In this document: positions 17,061 through 24,724 of the stretch, in pieces
Numbering within the stretch: the stretch's first letter is position 1
Layout of the letters: every line of letters starts with the position of its first letter
NCBI GenBank assembly: GCA_002344065.1
Contig: DDTK01000014.1
Coordinates: 124,001 to 188,000 of the forward strand
Direction: 5' to 3'
Length of the DNA: 64,000 bases
From: Flammeovirgaceae bacterium UBA2366
Lineage (GTDB): Bacteria > Bacteroidota > Bacteroidia > Cytophagales > Cyclobacteriaceae
Made by a program: the position numbers and the translations under genes
The notes under the pieces: model-generated
Told to the model about the DNA's origin: nothing
The model's database searches: none
Seen by the model: only the letters and a program-made list of their open reading frames with translations

Positions 17061-17759
17061 TCAAAGCAGCGTACAAAGCTCCTTTAAACTTCTGATTTCG
17101 TGGTTTACCTCCGCCTCATGCTCAACTCCTTCCGGGTTAAACAATACCGTGTCAATGGCAGCATTTTTTGCCCCGGCAATATCGGTTAGCAGGTTATCGC
17201 CAATCATAACACAGGCTTTGGAATCAATACCATTCATATTCATGGCATACTGAAAAATTTCGGGAGCGGGCTTTTTGTAGCCGGCCTTCTGGGAGGTGAC
17301 AATATGATCGAAGTAGGATTCAATTTTGGAGGTCAAAATTTTAATGCGCTGAATATCCTCAAAACCATTGGTGATTACCGTTAAAGCATACCGCTCGCTT
17401 AAATAATCCAGTGTTTCCAACGCATGCGGCATCAGGTGGCCTTTGCGGGGGCATTCGTTCAGGTATTGTTCCGAAAGGGTAAGTGAAAGTTCGTTATTCT
17501 GAACTCCTGATTTTTCTAAAATCTGTTTGAACCGTTCACTGCGGATAACTTCACTGGTAATCTTACCATGGTCATACAAATGCCAGAGCTGCCGGTTCAC
17601 TTCCTTAAAATGCCTGAGAAATTCATCAAACGTAACAACCCCTAAATTGTGCAATTGGTGTTGGTCATATAATTCTGTAAGTGTTTCAAGGGCGTTGGTC
17701 TCATAGTCCCAAAGGGTATGATCCAAATCAAAAAAGATAGTGGTGTAGGAAGCAGTCAT
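17061..17759 (-). CDS. HAD-family YjjG-like nucleotidase
   Basis: 232 residues. HAD motif I FFDLDHTLWDYE (Asp nucleophile and acid), motif II TVITNG, motif III Lys in QKAGYKKPAPEIF and motif IV MIGDNLLTDIAGAK are all present, with a helical cap between I and II. DLDHTLWDYE is typical of the YjjG (noncanonical pyrimidine nucleotidase) branch, which dephosphorylates nucleoside monophosphates and damaged nucleotides. It lies in tandem with pruA but is probably functionally separate. Confidence 0.88.
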   Translation of the reverse strand: MTASYTTIFFDLDHTLWDYETNALETLTELYDQHQLHNLGVVTFDEFLRHFKEVNRQLWHLYDHGKITSEVIRSERFKQILEKSGVQNNELSLTLSEQYLNECPRKGHLMPHALETLDYLSERYALTVITNGFEDIQRIKILTSKIESYFDHIVTSQKAGYKKPAPEIFQYAMNMNGIDSKACVMIGDNLLTDIAGAKNAAIDTVLFNPEGVEHEAEVNHEIRSLKELCTLL

Positions 17760-17792
17760 TAAATCAGATAACGATGAGGGTGTGTTGAGGAA

Positions 17793-18182
17793 TTATTTTA
17801 GCCATTGCTCAGCCTGAATCTGGATTTTAGTAATGGCCAGTTCACGATTGGAGAACAGGGTTTTATAAAGTGTTTGATCATGCTGAAGTTGTTGATCCTT
17901 ATGCAGGAACTGAAAAATCTGGTTTACAATTTCATATACTTCATCTTTAACCTGGTAAAACACCCAATGGTTATACCTGCGAAACGAAAGTATACCGGCA
18001 TTTTTTAAATAGATAAGATGACGAGATGTTTTTGCCTGCGTAAATCCCAGAATATGCTCCAGATCGGAAATGCACATTTCGCCATTCTTAAAAATTAAAT
18101 GCAGGATGCGCAACCGCGATTCATCGGCACAAGCCTTGAAAATCTGTGAACCCAGCGTAAGATTAAAATTTTTTAATCGCAT
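17793..18182 (-). CDS. ArsR-family transcriptional regulator
   Basis: 129 residues with the ArsR winged helix: ADESRLRILHLIFKNGEMCI, recognition helix GFTQAKTSRHLIYLKNAGIL and wing SFRRYNHWVFYQV. Only one cysteine lies near the helix (EMCISDL), so the classic ELCVC metal site is incomplete and the ligand is unclear. It sits upstream of, and in tandem with, the nucleotidase gene and is divergent from the gene at 18289. Confidence 0.88.
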   Translation of the reverse strand: MRLKNFNLTLGSQIFKACADESRLRILHLIFKNGEMCISDLEHILGFTQAKTSRHLIYLKNAGILSFRRYNHWVFYQVKDEVYEIVNQIFQFLHKDQQLQHDQTLYKTLFSNRELAITKIQIQAEQWLK

Positions 18183-18288
18183 GGCAGAACTATCGTAAAC
18201 CGTTCATCATCTCAAAGGTATTGAAATTAGGCTGTTATACCTTGAATCCTTATTTTTGAAGCTGAAGTTGAACACAACGGTTGTAAAC

Positions 18289-18930
18289 GTGAAGAGCTAT
18301 CCGATTCTACTAATTTCCGCATTTTTTCTGCTGTGTACCCTGAGTTTCACCGCCTTCTCTCAAAGCCAGCGAAGAATCATTCAGTTATCCGGTGTTGTTT
18401 TAGCAGAAGAAGATAATGGTAATATTGTTCAATTACCAGGAACTCATATCTACGTTCCAAAAGCAGGACGGGGCACCATCACCAATTCTCTTGGTTTTTT
18501 CTCTATGCCCGTGCTGGCAGGCGACAGTGTTATTATCAGTTCTGTTGGCTTTGAGCGCCAGCATTATATTGTTCCCGATCACACCAGCGAATACCTGACC
18601 GTAGTTATTGAAATGGTGCAGGATGTTACATTTTTAAAAGAAGTTCAGGTAATGGCCTTTCCTACGGAAGAAGTATTCAAGGAAGCAATACTGGCACTAA
18701 ACATCCCTACCGATAACAGTAAAATCGATCAGAAGAATTTGAACCAGGAATTACTGGCACTGATGCTCAAAACCACGCCTATGGATGGCCCCATGAACCA
18801 GCGCTATTACCTTGATCAATGGGCATCATCAGCACAATATAAGTATGGCCCCCAAATGAACCCCTTCCTGAATGTGTTTAACTGGGCCAAGTTTTTCCAG
18901 TCGCTGAAACAGGACGGTAAGAAAAAATAA
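18289..18930 (+). CDS. Exported carboxypeptidase-regulatory-like domain protein
   Basis: No ATG precedes the signal peptide. GTG 18289 (VKSYPILLISAFFLLCTLSF) or TTG 18256 are the choices; I prefer the GTG. After cleavage (AFSQ) comes a CarboxypepD_reg-like beta-sandwich (IQLSGVVLAEE, TNSLGFFSMPVLAGDSVIIS, SVGFERQHYIV), as in the N-terminal plugs of TonB-dependent transporters, followed by a helical tail. It is far too short to be a transporter. Role unknown; periplasm or outer-membrane inner face likely. Confidence 0.8.
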   Translation: MKSYPILLISAFFLLCTLSFTAFSQSQRRIIQLSGVVLAEEDNGNIVQLPGTHIYVPKAGRGTITNSLGFFSMPVLAGDSVIISSVGFERQHYIVPDHTSEYLTVVIEMVQDVTFLKEVQVMAFPTEEVFKEAILALNIPTDNSKIDQKNLNQELLALMLKTTPMDGPMNQRYYLDQWASSAQYKYGPQMNPFLNVFNWAKFFQSLKQDGKKK

Positions 18931-18948
18931 AGCCTTGAAAATCCAAGG

Positions 18949-19602
18949 CTAGTTCAATCTCCCAAGCCAGCGTGCTGTTTCAGAAGCAAGTATGGGCCAT
19001 GCATCTGATTTAGGAATATAAAAAGCATGGTTTGCGCGTTCCAACGGAACAAGTGTAGCCCTTGGTAAACCAGAACAAACTTCGGTAATCAATGACCAGG
19101 TGGCTAACTCATCGCGTGTACCTTGCAGGAACAACATGGGTACTGATACATTTTTTAAATGATCAGCTCTTTCTGTACCCGGCTTTCCGGCAGGATGAAG
19201 TGGAAAACCAAAAAAGATTATTCCTTTCACAAAATCGGGTGACTGAAGCGCAAGAAACTGCGAAGACATACGACCACCAAAAGATTTTCCTGAAGCAAAA
19301 GCCGGCACATCCGGAAACAACTTATGTACTTCATGAAGGGCGGCTTCAACAGTAGCATGCGCAACAGCCGGAACATCAGGTCGCCTCTTCTTTTGCTCCA
19401 TATATGGAAAGTTAAAACGCAGCGTTCCTATTCTCTCCTTAGCCAACGCTTTCGCCAATCCAACCATAAACGTGTGATTCATACCAGCACCCGCACCATG
19501 AGCCAGTGTAAGTATGTAGTTCATTTTATCCGGCACCTCTAGCTTTGCGGAAACCGATCCGATTGATTCAGAGACGTGAAACGTGAGCGAACGGGTATTC
19601 AT
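18949..19602 (-). CDS. Alpha/beta hydrolase (TEX30/KANL3-like)
   Basis: 217 residues. The fold is marked by the oxyanion stretch LTLAHGAGAGMNHTF, nucleophile motif GKSFGGRMSS (GxSxG), acid in LQGTRDELA and His in ERANHAFY. The AHGAGAGMNH signature belongs to the dienelactone-hydrolase-like group. Its ATG overlaps the stop of the upstream glyoxalase-fold gene (ATGA), so the two are co-translated. Substrate unknown. Confidence 0.85.
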   Translation of the reverse strand: MNTRSLTFHVSESIGSVSAKLEVPDKMNYILTLAHGAGAGMNHTFMVGLAKALAKERIGTLRFNFPYMEQKKRRPDVPAVAHATVEAALHEVHKLFPDVPAFASGKSFGGRMSSQFLALQSPDFVKGIIFFGFPLHPAGKPGTERADHLKNVSVPMLFLQGTRDELATWSLITEVCSGLPRATLVPLERANHAFYIPKSDAWPILASETARWLGRLN

Positions 19603-20090
19603 CTGTTCAACTCCTCCAAAAGGTCATTCAGATTCAATGGTTTTGTAAACATCTCAATTGAACCATCAGTTTTCTGTGGCCACTTTTCACGGGGTTTATC
19701 CCAATATAGCTCCACCCCATTTCCATCAGGATCATCCAAATAGAGTGCTTCAGATACACCATGATCGGACGCACCGGTAAGCGGATATTTATGTTCCCGT
19801 AAACGATTCAAGATTACTGCAAGATCTTTGCGTGTAGGATAAAGTATAGCCGTATGAAACAAGCCTACACCATACGGTGATGCCGGGGGCGCCCCTTTGC
19901 TTTGCCACGTATTTAGGCCAATGTGATGATGATAACCACCTGCAGAAATAAAGGCAGCCTGATCGCCATACATGGTGATCAATTCAAAACCTAACAATTC
20001 ACGATAGAATTCAAGTGCACGGTTTAAGTCTGACACTTTAAGATGAACATGGCCAATGCGGGTTTGCGAGGGAATACTGTATTTATTCAT
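19599..20090 (-). CDS. VOC-family (glyoxalase/extradiol dioxygenase fold) protein
   Basis: 163 residues with the paired beta-alpha-beta modules of the VOC family: RIGHVHLKVSDLNRALEFYR, GGYHHHIGLNTWQ, LFHTAILYPTRKDL and YLDDPDGNGVELYWDKPR. Metal ligands His (GHVHLKV), His (GYHHHIG or LFHTAIL) and Glu (GVELYWD) are in place. It resembles CatE-like catechol 2,3-dioxygenase relatives, but metal-dependent hydrolases and isomerases share this pattern. It is translationally coupled to the hydrolase at 18949-19602. Confidence 0.85.
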   Translation of the reverse strand: MNKYSIPSQTRIGHVHLKVSDLNRALEFYRELLGFELITMYGDQAAFISAGGYHHHIGLNTWQSKGAPPASPYGVGLFHTAILYPTRKDLAVILNRLREHKYPLTGASDHGVSEALYLDDPDGNGVELYWDKPREKWPQKTDGSIEMFTKPLNLNDLLEELNR

Positions 20091-20243
20091 ATCTCAGATT
20101 TAATAGGATAAGTTAAATCCATTTCATTTATCAGGAACCATAAACTTCAATAATTCGTAATCATGAAGCCCATAAAAATCTCAATCTTTTAACTTTGGGA
20201 GTTCACACCATACTTAGTAATATTGCAGCCCATTTTGGGAGTT

Positions 20244-20311
20244 CGGGGTGTAGCGCAGCCCGGTTAGCGCACCCCGACAGAGTCGGGAGGGTCGGAGTAT
20301 CCGATTTCACC
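20244..20311 (+). pseudogene. Decayed tRNA-Pro copy (copy 1)
   Basis: The 5' half reads as tRNA-Pro (CGGGGTGTAGCGCAGCCCGG), but the anticodon arm is CCCGACAGAGTCGGG and the T arm is shortened (GGAGTATCCGATTTCACC), so the acceptor cannot close. Its CGGGGTG would pair with the CACCCCG at the end of copy 3 (20727-20785), not with its own 3' end. Confidence 0.75.
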
Positions 20312-20348
20312 AACTTGGGACAATTTGATAGAGTGTCCGACATTTTTT

Positions 20349-20423
20349 CGAGGTGTAGCGCAGCCCGGTTAGCGCACCACGTTAGGGACGTGGGGGTCGG
20401 AAGTTCGAATCTTCTCACCTCGA
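20349..20423 (+). tRNA. tRNA-Pro, anticodon reads AGG
   Basis: All arms pair: acceptor CGAGGTG/CACCTCG, D stem GCGC/GCGC, anticodon stem CCACG/CGTGG, T arm GGAAG-TTCGAAT-CTTCT (one G-U), discriminator A, no encoded CCA. The seven-base anticodon loop is TTAGGGA, placing AGG at positions 34-36. Bacteria normally use GGG, TGG or CGG for proline, so either A34 is modified to inosine or the gene is a remodelled, non-standard copy. A terminator follows directly. Confidence 0.8.
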
Positions 20424-20430
20424 CAATAGC

Positions 20431-20458
20431 AAGGTTCAGTTTAATGCTGAACCTTTTT
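20431..20458 (+). terminator. Terminator of tRNA-Pro
   Basis: A 9-bp stem AAGGTTCAG/CTGAACCTT with a 7-base loop is followed by TTT. The GIY-YIG start codon comes only a few bases later. Confidence 0.85.
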
Positions 20459-20462
20459 GCAT

Positions 20463-20720
20463 ATGGATTACAACGTTTACGTTTTGGAATCTCTGTCGGA
20501 TGGAAAATGGTACTACGGATTTTCTGAAGACATGGAACAGAGATTTCTGGACCACCAATCAAACCGATCAAAGTATACCCGGTTCAAGGGGCCTTGGAAG
20601 TTGATTTTCAAAAAAAGATTTGTCCTTAAGACCGAAGCACTCCAGTTTGAAAAGTACTTAAAAAAGACTAAGAACAAAGTTTTCATTAGAAAGACATTTG
20701 CTGAATTCTTTATTGATTAA
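20463..20720 (+). CDS. Small GIY-YIG endonuclease-family protein
   Basis: 85 residues from ATG 20463 (MDYNVYVLESLSDGKWYYGF). VYVL and YYG stand for the GIY and YIG strands, followed by the conserved Arg in MEQRFLDHQSNRS and the ending PWKLIFKKRFVLKTEALQFE with the metal-binding Glu region. These one-domain UvrC-N-like proteins are common in Bacteroidetes and can nick or cut DNA. The gene is packed between the terminator of an intact tRNA-Pro and a tRNA-Pro 3' fragment, with no promoter space, which suggests a mobile cassette tied to tRNA sequences. Confidence 0.88.
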   Translation: MDYNVYVLESLSDGKWYYGFSEDMEQRFLDHQSNRSKYTRFKGPWKLIFKKRFVLKTEALQFEKYLKKTKNKVFIRKTFAEFFID

Positions 20721-22301
20721 ATGATACCCGGTAGCGCATCCCGACAGAGTCGGGGGGATCGGAAGTTCGAATCTTCTCACCCCGACTTCACAGGACAAGT
20801 TGGATTTTTTTCCGGTTGTCCTGTTTTTATTTTCTCCTAACTCACTGTTGATCATATAAATAAATCGCACTGCCTCGTTGACACGATTAGTTCGAAGTAT
20901 AAATCCGTCAAAAGTCATTTTTTCGGGATACATCGAACTAATTACTTCCCGCTTCTTTTGAACGTCTCCCGTTTCATAGATGTAATCAAGCCGTAACAGG
21001 TTTTTTAAGCCACGATCAAGCAACTGATCGATGTTAACATGATTATCGTCACACGCGCTTAATTTTGCTTCCAGTTTTTCCAGTTTGCCTGTATACTCAG
21101 CCTTCATTTCGCGGAAGTCTTCCGGATCAAGTTTCCTGGACGAAAGCAAATCGCGGATGTAGGAGAGCTTATCTTCAAGCTCCCTGATCTGTGCCAGCAA
21201 TTGTTTCCGATCGTTCTGCAGGTGGTTGGTCTGGTCGTTCCATGCCTCTGTCAACACCACCTTGTACAAATCTATCATCTCTTCTTTGGGAATGTACTTT
21301 TTAAGCTCATACACAAAACGCTCGTTTACCTGATCTGCCCTGAACCGGCAGGTGCAGCCATCAAAGCAATGGTAGTAGGAATAGTATTTGGTATGGCCTT
21401 TCGATGAGCTGCCCGTTAGCAGCTTGCCACATTTCGGACAAATAAGAAAACCCCGTAACGGCATCGTGGCATTTGATGCAACCTTCAGGCGGTATTGCCC
21501 ACGTTTTCTTCCGTCCAGTATATCTTGGACTTTATAATATAGTTCCTCGGAGATAATCGGTTCATGCTGTCCTTTTACAAACCGGCTTTCTTCTTCCTTA
21601 TACTTGGGTACGAATATCTTCCCGCAGTACAACGGATTTCGGATTACAAACCAGAACAGGCTCTTTGCGCCCTTAAATCCTTTTTCCCTGGCCAGCTTAT
21701 AGATTTGCTCCGTGTTGTAGGTGTCCTCCGCAATCTTCTTAAATGCCCAACGGATGATCTCCGCTTCGGGCTCCTTTGGAGCAATGTATTTTCTACCGCC
21801 ATCATCTGTTTTGTTCACATAGCCAATGGGTGCATGACCCATATACCGACCCTCTTTCTTGGCTCTCCGCATTCCGTGGATAACATTTAAGGCACGCCTG
21901 TCATTTTCCACCTCAGGGGCTGCCAGGTAAAAGGCCAGCATCATTTTATTTTCCGGTATAGCTAGGTCCAAAGGCTGCTCAATGGCCTGTGGCTCTACAC
22001 CAAGTTTCCGCAGGGTGTTTATCATCTGGTAGGCATCACCCGCATTGCGGCTGAACCTGTCCCATTTAAGAAACAGTACCAGGTCAGCCTGCCCTTTGTG
22101 CTTACGCAGATCGTTGAGGTATTTCTGCCACTCGGGGCGGTTAAAGGTCTTGGCTGAGTGATCTTCAAAAATGACCTTTCGGATGTTGACCTTGTTGATA
22201 TCGCAATACCTGCGGAGTAATTCCTCCTGGCTGCGTTGTGAATAGCCTTTGTCGGCTTGTTCATCGGTACTTACCCGGATGTAGAGATCGGCTGTTTTCA
22301 T
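20658..22301 (-). CDS. Large serine recombinase (integrase)
   Basis: 547 residues. The resolvase domain starts MKTADLYIRVSTDEQ with catalytic Ser11 and the Arg of DRFSRNAGDAY. The Recombinase domain (~150-260) contains APIGYVNK and RNPLYCGKIFVP. A zinc ribbon (CPKCGKLLTGSSSKG ... HCFDGCTC) and a long coiled coil (~345-430) follow. The last ~45 residues (EVGVRRFELPIPPTLSGCAT...) are antisense translation of a tRNA-Pro fragment and of the GIY-YIG 3' end, so the natural stop was lost or moved at an integration junction. It probably drives insertion and excision of the element lying to its right. Confidence 0.93.
   Translation of the reverse strand: MKTADLYIRVSTDEQADKGYSQRSQEELLRRYCDINKVNIRKVIFEDHSAKTFNRPEWQKYLNDLRKHKGQADLVLFLKWDRFSRNAGDAYQMINTLRKLGVEPQAIEQPLDLAIPENKMMLAFYLAAPEVENDRRALNVIHGMRRAKKEGRYMGHAPIGYVNKTDDGGRKYIAPKEPEAEIIRWAFKKIAEDTYNTEQIYKLAREKGFKGAKSLFWFVIRNPLYCGKIFVPKYKEEESRFVKGQHEPIISEELYYKVQDILDGRKRGQYRLKVASNATMPLRGFLICPKCGKLLTGSSSKGHTKYYSYYHCFDGCTCRFRADQVNERFVYELKKYIPKEEMIDLYKVVLTEAWNDQTNHLQNDRKQLLAQIRELEDKLSYIRDLLSSRKLDPEDFREMKAEYTGKLEKLEAKLSACDDNHVNIDQLLDRGLKNLLRLDYIYETGDVQKKREVISSMYPEKMTFDGFILRTNRVNEAVRFIYMINSELGENKNRTTGKKSNLSCEVGVRRFELPIPPTLSGCATGYHLINKEFSKCLSNENFVLSLF
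20727..20785 (+). pseudogene. tRNA-Pro 3' fragment (copy 3), possible attachment-site half
   Basis: The sequence joins a tRNA-Pro in the D loop (CCCGGTAGCGCA) and runs to the 3' end. Its anticodon arm is CCCGACAGAGTCGGG with a five-base loop, identical to copy 1. It shares 23 consecutive bases of the T arm and acceptor with the intact tRNA-Pro (20397-20419 against 20758-20780). The 5' half is missing. It lies inside the recombinase reading frame on the other strand. Confidence 0.8.
20791..20828 (+). terminator. Terminator after the tRNA-Pro fragment
   Basis: Stem CAGGACAA/TTGTCCTG followed by TTTTT. It is also read as codons of the recombinase on the minus strand, which shows how recently the two sequences were joined. 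Confidence 0.7.
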
Positions 22302-22335
22302 AAGGGAAAATTTAGGTACCTGTGGTTATAACTGC

Positions 22336-22485
22336 TTATTGCCTCCCACCTTTCAGGTATTGAGCAACAACAATATGTGCCAATTTTCGGAGAAATTTAA
22401 GAATGGAAGCGGCCTGTTCGGTCGACACTTCTACGCCCTTTTCCTTGAGCATAGCCGCAACTTTCTCTGGGTTTAATCTCTCCAC
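22336..22485 (-). CDS. Small helical protein upstream of the serine recombinase
   Basis: 49 residues from GTG 22485: VERLNPEKVAAMLKEKGVEV, STEQAASILKFLRKLAHIVV, then AQYLKGGRQ. Two amphipathic helices are evident, with a pattern like a small helical DNA-binding or chaperone domain. It is only 34 bases upstream of the recombinase start on the same strand. From memory, similar 50-70 residue proteins occur before Bacteroidetes recombinases. It could be a recombination directionality factor or a regulator; that is inference. Confidence 0.6.
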   Translation of the reverse strand: MERLNPEKVAAMLKEKGVEVSTEQAASILKFLRKLAHIVVAQYLKGGRQ

Positions 22486-22562
22486 TGGGTACCGCCTGTT
22501 TTTTCCATACCGGTAAGTACAGCAAGGGGTACCGTAGTAAACGCTAATATAAAGATTTATGT

Positions 22563-22592
22563 TTTGATAATGAATGGAATGACAAAACTTTG
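22563..22592 (+). promoter_or_regulatory. Possible promoter of the cargo gene at 22707
   Basis: TTTG (22563-22566) and AAACTTTG (22585-22592) with 18 bases between them match the Bacteroidetes promoter pattern with one mismatch in the -7 box. The start point would leave a leader of about 100 bases before the ATG at 22707. Confidence 0.35.
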
Positions 22593-22706
22593 TTTAATTT
22601 AGTGAGTGGATTTAAAAACGTCAACCCATGTTCATGTCCAGATGTATTCATTTGTAGTGATTTGAACACCTGCACAACAATCCAAATAAATCCAATTAAG
22701 GCAAAC

Positions 22707-23405
22707 ATGAGCAAAACGTATAAGGTCACCTACAAAACGTACTTCAACGAGCGACTTAAGCACGTTTCTTTTCACGGCAAACTTACCCATCCGTTGTATG
22801 TGCAGGTGACCTTCGATAGGAGAACCATTTTCTTTAAGAGCTATTATTTTGAGTTATTTTCAAAGCCACGGTATTTGCTGCTCGCAGCCGGAAAGAAGCG
22901 AGGCCCATCCGTGGAAGAAGTCATTGCAAAGGAAAATGAATTGATTGACTTTGTTATAGATCAAACCCTTGAAAACTTCACCCTTGAACGATTCAAAGAA
23001 CAATACAACTACTACTGCCGTGACCTTTGTGATATTACCGAAGATGGGTTCCGGGAGTACCTCTATACATTCCTAAACGACAAGGGAATGCCAGCTCTCG
23101 CAACAGTCGTTAAGGATGGCAGCAAATCCAGGATTCTGTATGACGTTGTTCAGGATTTGAAACTCGCCCTTAAGTCAGCACTATATGAGGAGCTTATAGA
23201 AAATTCTTACCACTATGCACCGCCATACTTACCCTTGTTTGGTTTTATGACACAGTTTAAAGAATGGCCGATGTTGAGTTTGTCAGTCATGGAATGGGCG
23301 CAGAGGAGGGTGAGAAATGAATTTATTAACTTTTGTTCTTTGCATAACTATAATGTAGATCCTGATAGAGAGGCAAAGAGAGTAGATGGGTTGTTGAGGG
23401 TCTAG
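22707..23405 (+). CDS. Hypothetical cargo protein of the integrated element
   Basis: 232 residues from ATG 22707 (MSKTYKVTYKTYFNERLKHV); the ATG at 22590 would start inside the predicted promoter. It is rich in aromatic residues and has no signal peptide. TYFNERLKHVSFHG, VEEVIAKENELIDF and FTLERFKEQYNYYCRDLCD resemble the N-terminal arm and core-binding parts of Bacteroidetes tyrosine recombinases (phage_int_SAM_5 style), but no catalytic R-H-R-Y block is visible. No function is assigned. Confidence 0.65.
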   Translation: MSKTYKVTYKTYFNERLKHVSFHGKLTHPLYVQVTFDRRTIFFKSYYFELFSKPRYLLLAAGKKRGPSVEEVIAKENELIDFVIDQTLENFTLERFKEQYNYYCRDLCDITEDGFREYLYTFLNDKGMPALATVVKDGSKSRILYDVVQDLKLALKSALYEELIENSYHYAPPYLPLFGFMTQFKEWPMLSLSVMEWAQRRVRNEFINFCSLHNYNVDPDREAKRVDGLLRV

Positions 23406-23626
23406 ATAAGTATGCGATATTTTGACCAAATTGGCCCAACCGTCTCAAATAACTATAATAATATAGTTGGCAAAGGCCGGGTTTATACCAAGACAAAATA
23501 CTGACAATACGGCACAAAGCATCCTATTTCTTTTGACAAGTGAAGGGCCGTCAGGTTGTGGCACTAAATTGGCTAGACTCAAATAAGTATTTTTTCAACT
23601 ATCAAATATAGCTTAATCCCTCCATC

Positions 23627-24724
23627 ATGGAACCTCAAGATTCAATTGATAAATCTGGTCGAACTGATTTTTCCCAGAGATTTAAATCCAGGTATCCAGA
23701 ATTTGAAAATGCGTGGAATAATCTAATACGAGAGGTTGGTCCGGAGCTAGTGAATTATATTCAAGAGAAAATTGATGGTCAAAAATCTTTCCTTAGCCGA
23801 TTAGCAAAATTTAAGTTTAAACTCGTAGTCGACAACAATTTTATTTTTGGTCAGATCAAAGGAGCTATAAAAAAAGATAAGGAAATTGAAAAATCATTTA
23901 TCTATAAGTTGCTCACATCAAGGGTAATTCAAGTTTATGCGCCTCCAAAGTTAAAGGAGGAATTACTTGAGAAGATCAATCAACTTATTCCTGAACCGAA
24001 TCGGGAACAAGCAATAGGTTATGCATTGATGATCCTATCGAGGATTGAAATTAAGGACGCACAGTGGGTTGAGAACTGGAAGAAGGCAAATTCTCTTATA
24101 GGTGAAATCGATATTGACGATGTCCCATACTTGGCCCTAGCATTAGAGATTGAAAGTCATGCGATCATGACGCTTGACGATGTTTTTCACAAGCAAGGTG
24201 AAGTTAGAGCATGGAAGCATGGAGATGTTGGTAAGGTGATATCAAATTACAACTCGGGATTTTTTTCTCTACTAATTGTTGAGCAAGGAAGTACTTTGCT
24301 CTACAATATAGCTGCAATATTCCTCCGTTTAGTACGGGATTTGATAATTGAAGTGATTGATCTTCTCATTATGATTGCCTCTGGAGTCATACGAGGTCTG
24401 TCCAAAGTTCCATGGCAAATTTGGCTTCTGCTGATCGGTCTGGGTATTGTTTTTTGGGATGACTTCTCCAAAGCTGGTAGAGATATCTTTACCTATTTGA
24501 AAGAGAAAGCAAATGAGATTGTTGATCAACTCAAGGCATTAGTCCAAGAAATCTATGGTATGCTTAGCGGAATATTAGATATTACTGGGCTTGCAGCCAC
24601 TGTTACTTTGGAATTTTTGGGATATCTACTGAATGATTATGGTAACCTGAACAATCAGCTTAAGGAATTGAAGTTTGATACGGGGATAGAGTTCCAAAAC
24701 GGAATTTCGTCAAAGCAAGCTTGA
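23627..24724 (+). CDS. PIN-domain nuclease-like protein with C-terminal membrane segments
   Basis: 365 residues in three parts. Residues ~60-205 follow the PIN pattern: Asp69 in LVVDNNF, Glu in PPKLKEELLEKI (~111), the Asp pair at ~164-165 in DIDDVPYLALALE and the Asp pair at ~184-185 in IMTLDDVF. Residues ~210-280 hold two to three hydrophobic segments (LLIMIASGVIRGL, WQIWLLLIGLGIVFW). The tail is helical (EKANEIVDQLKALVQEIYG...). A PIN ribonuclease held at the membrane is unusual. It is a lone gene with no obvious antitoxin; a defence or toxin role is inference from its place on a mobile element. Confidence 0.7.
   Translation: MEPQDSIDKSGRTDFSQRFKSRYPEFENAWNNLIREVGPELVNYIQEKIDGQKSFLSRLAKFKFKLVVDNNFIFGQIKGAIKKDKEIEKSFIYKLLTSRVIQVYAPPKLKEELLEKINQLIPEPNREQAIGYALMILSRIEIKDAQWVENWKKANSLIGEIDIDDVPYLALALEIESHAIMTLDDVFHKQGEVRAWKHGDVGKVISNYNSGFFSLLIVEQGSTLLYNIAAIFLRLVRDLIIEVIDLLIMIASGVIRGLSKVPWQIWLLLIGLGIVFWDDFSKAGRDIFTYLKEKANEIVDQLKALVQEIYGMLSGILDITGLAATVTLEFLGYLLNDYGNLNNQLKELKFDTGIEFQNGISSKQA

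Noticed and set aside
20195..20571. Two 110-122 residue frames across the tRNA-Pro cluster (one with VRRFELPTPTS)
   Set aside because: They are sense and antisense translations of tRNA sequence, a common annotation artefact.
22544..22729. 61-residue minus-strand hydrophobic frame
   Set aside because: It overlaps the predicted promoter and start of the gene at 22707 on the other strand and has no context.
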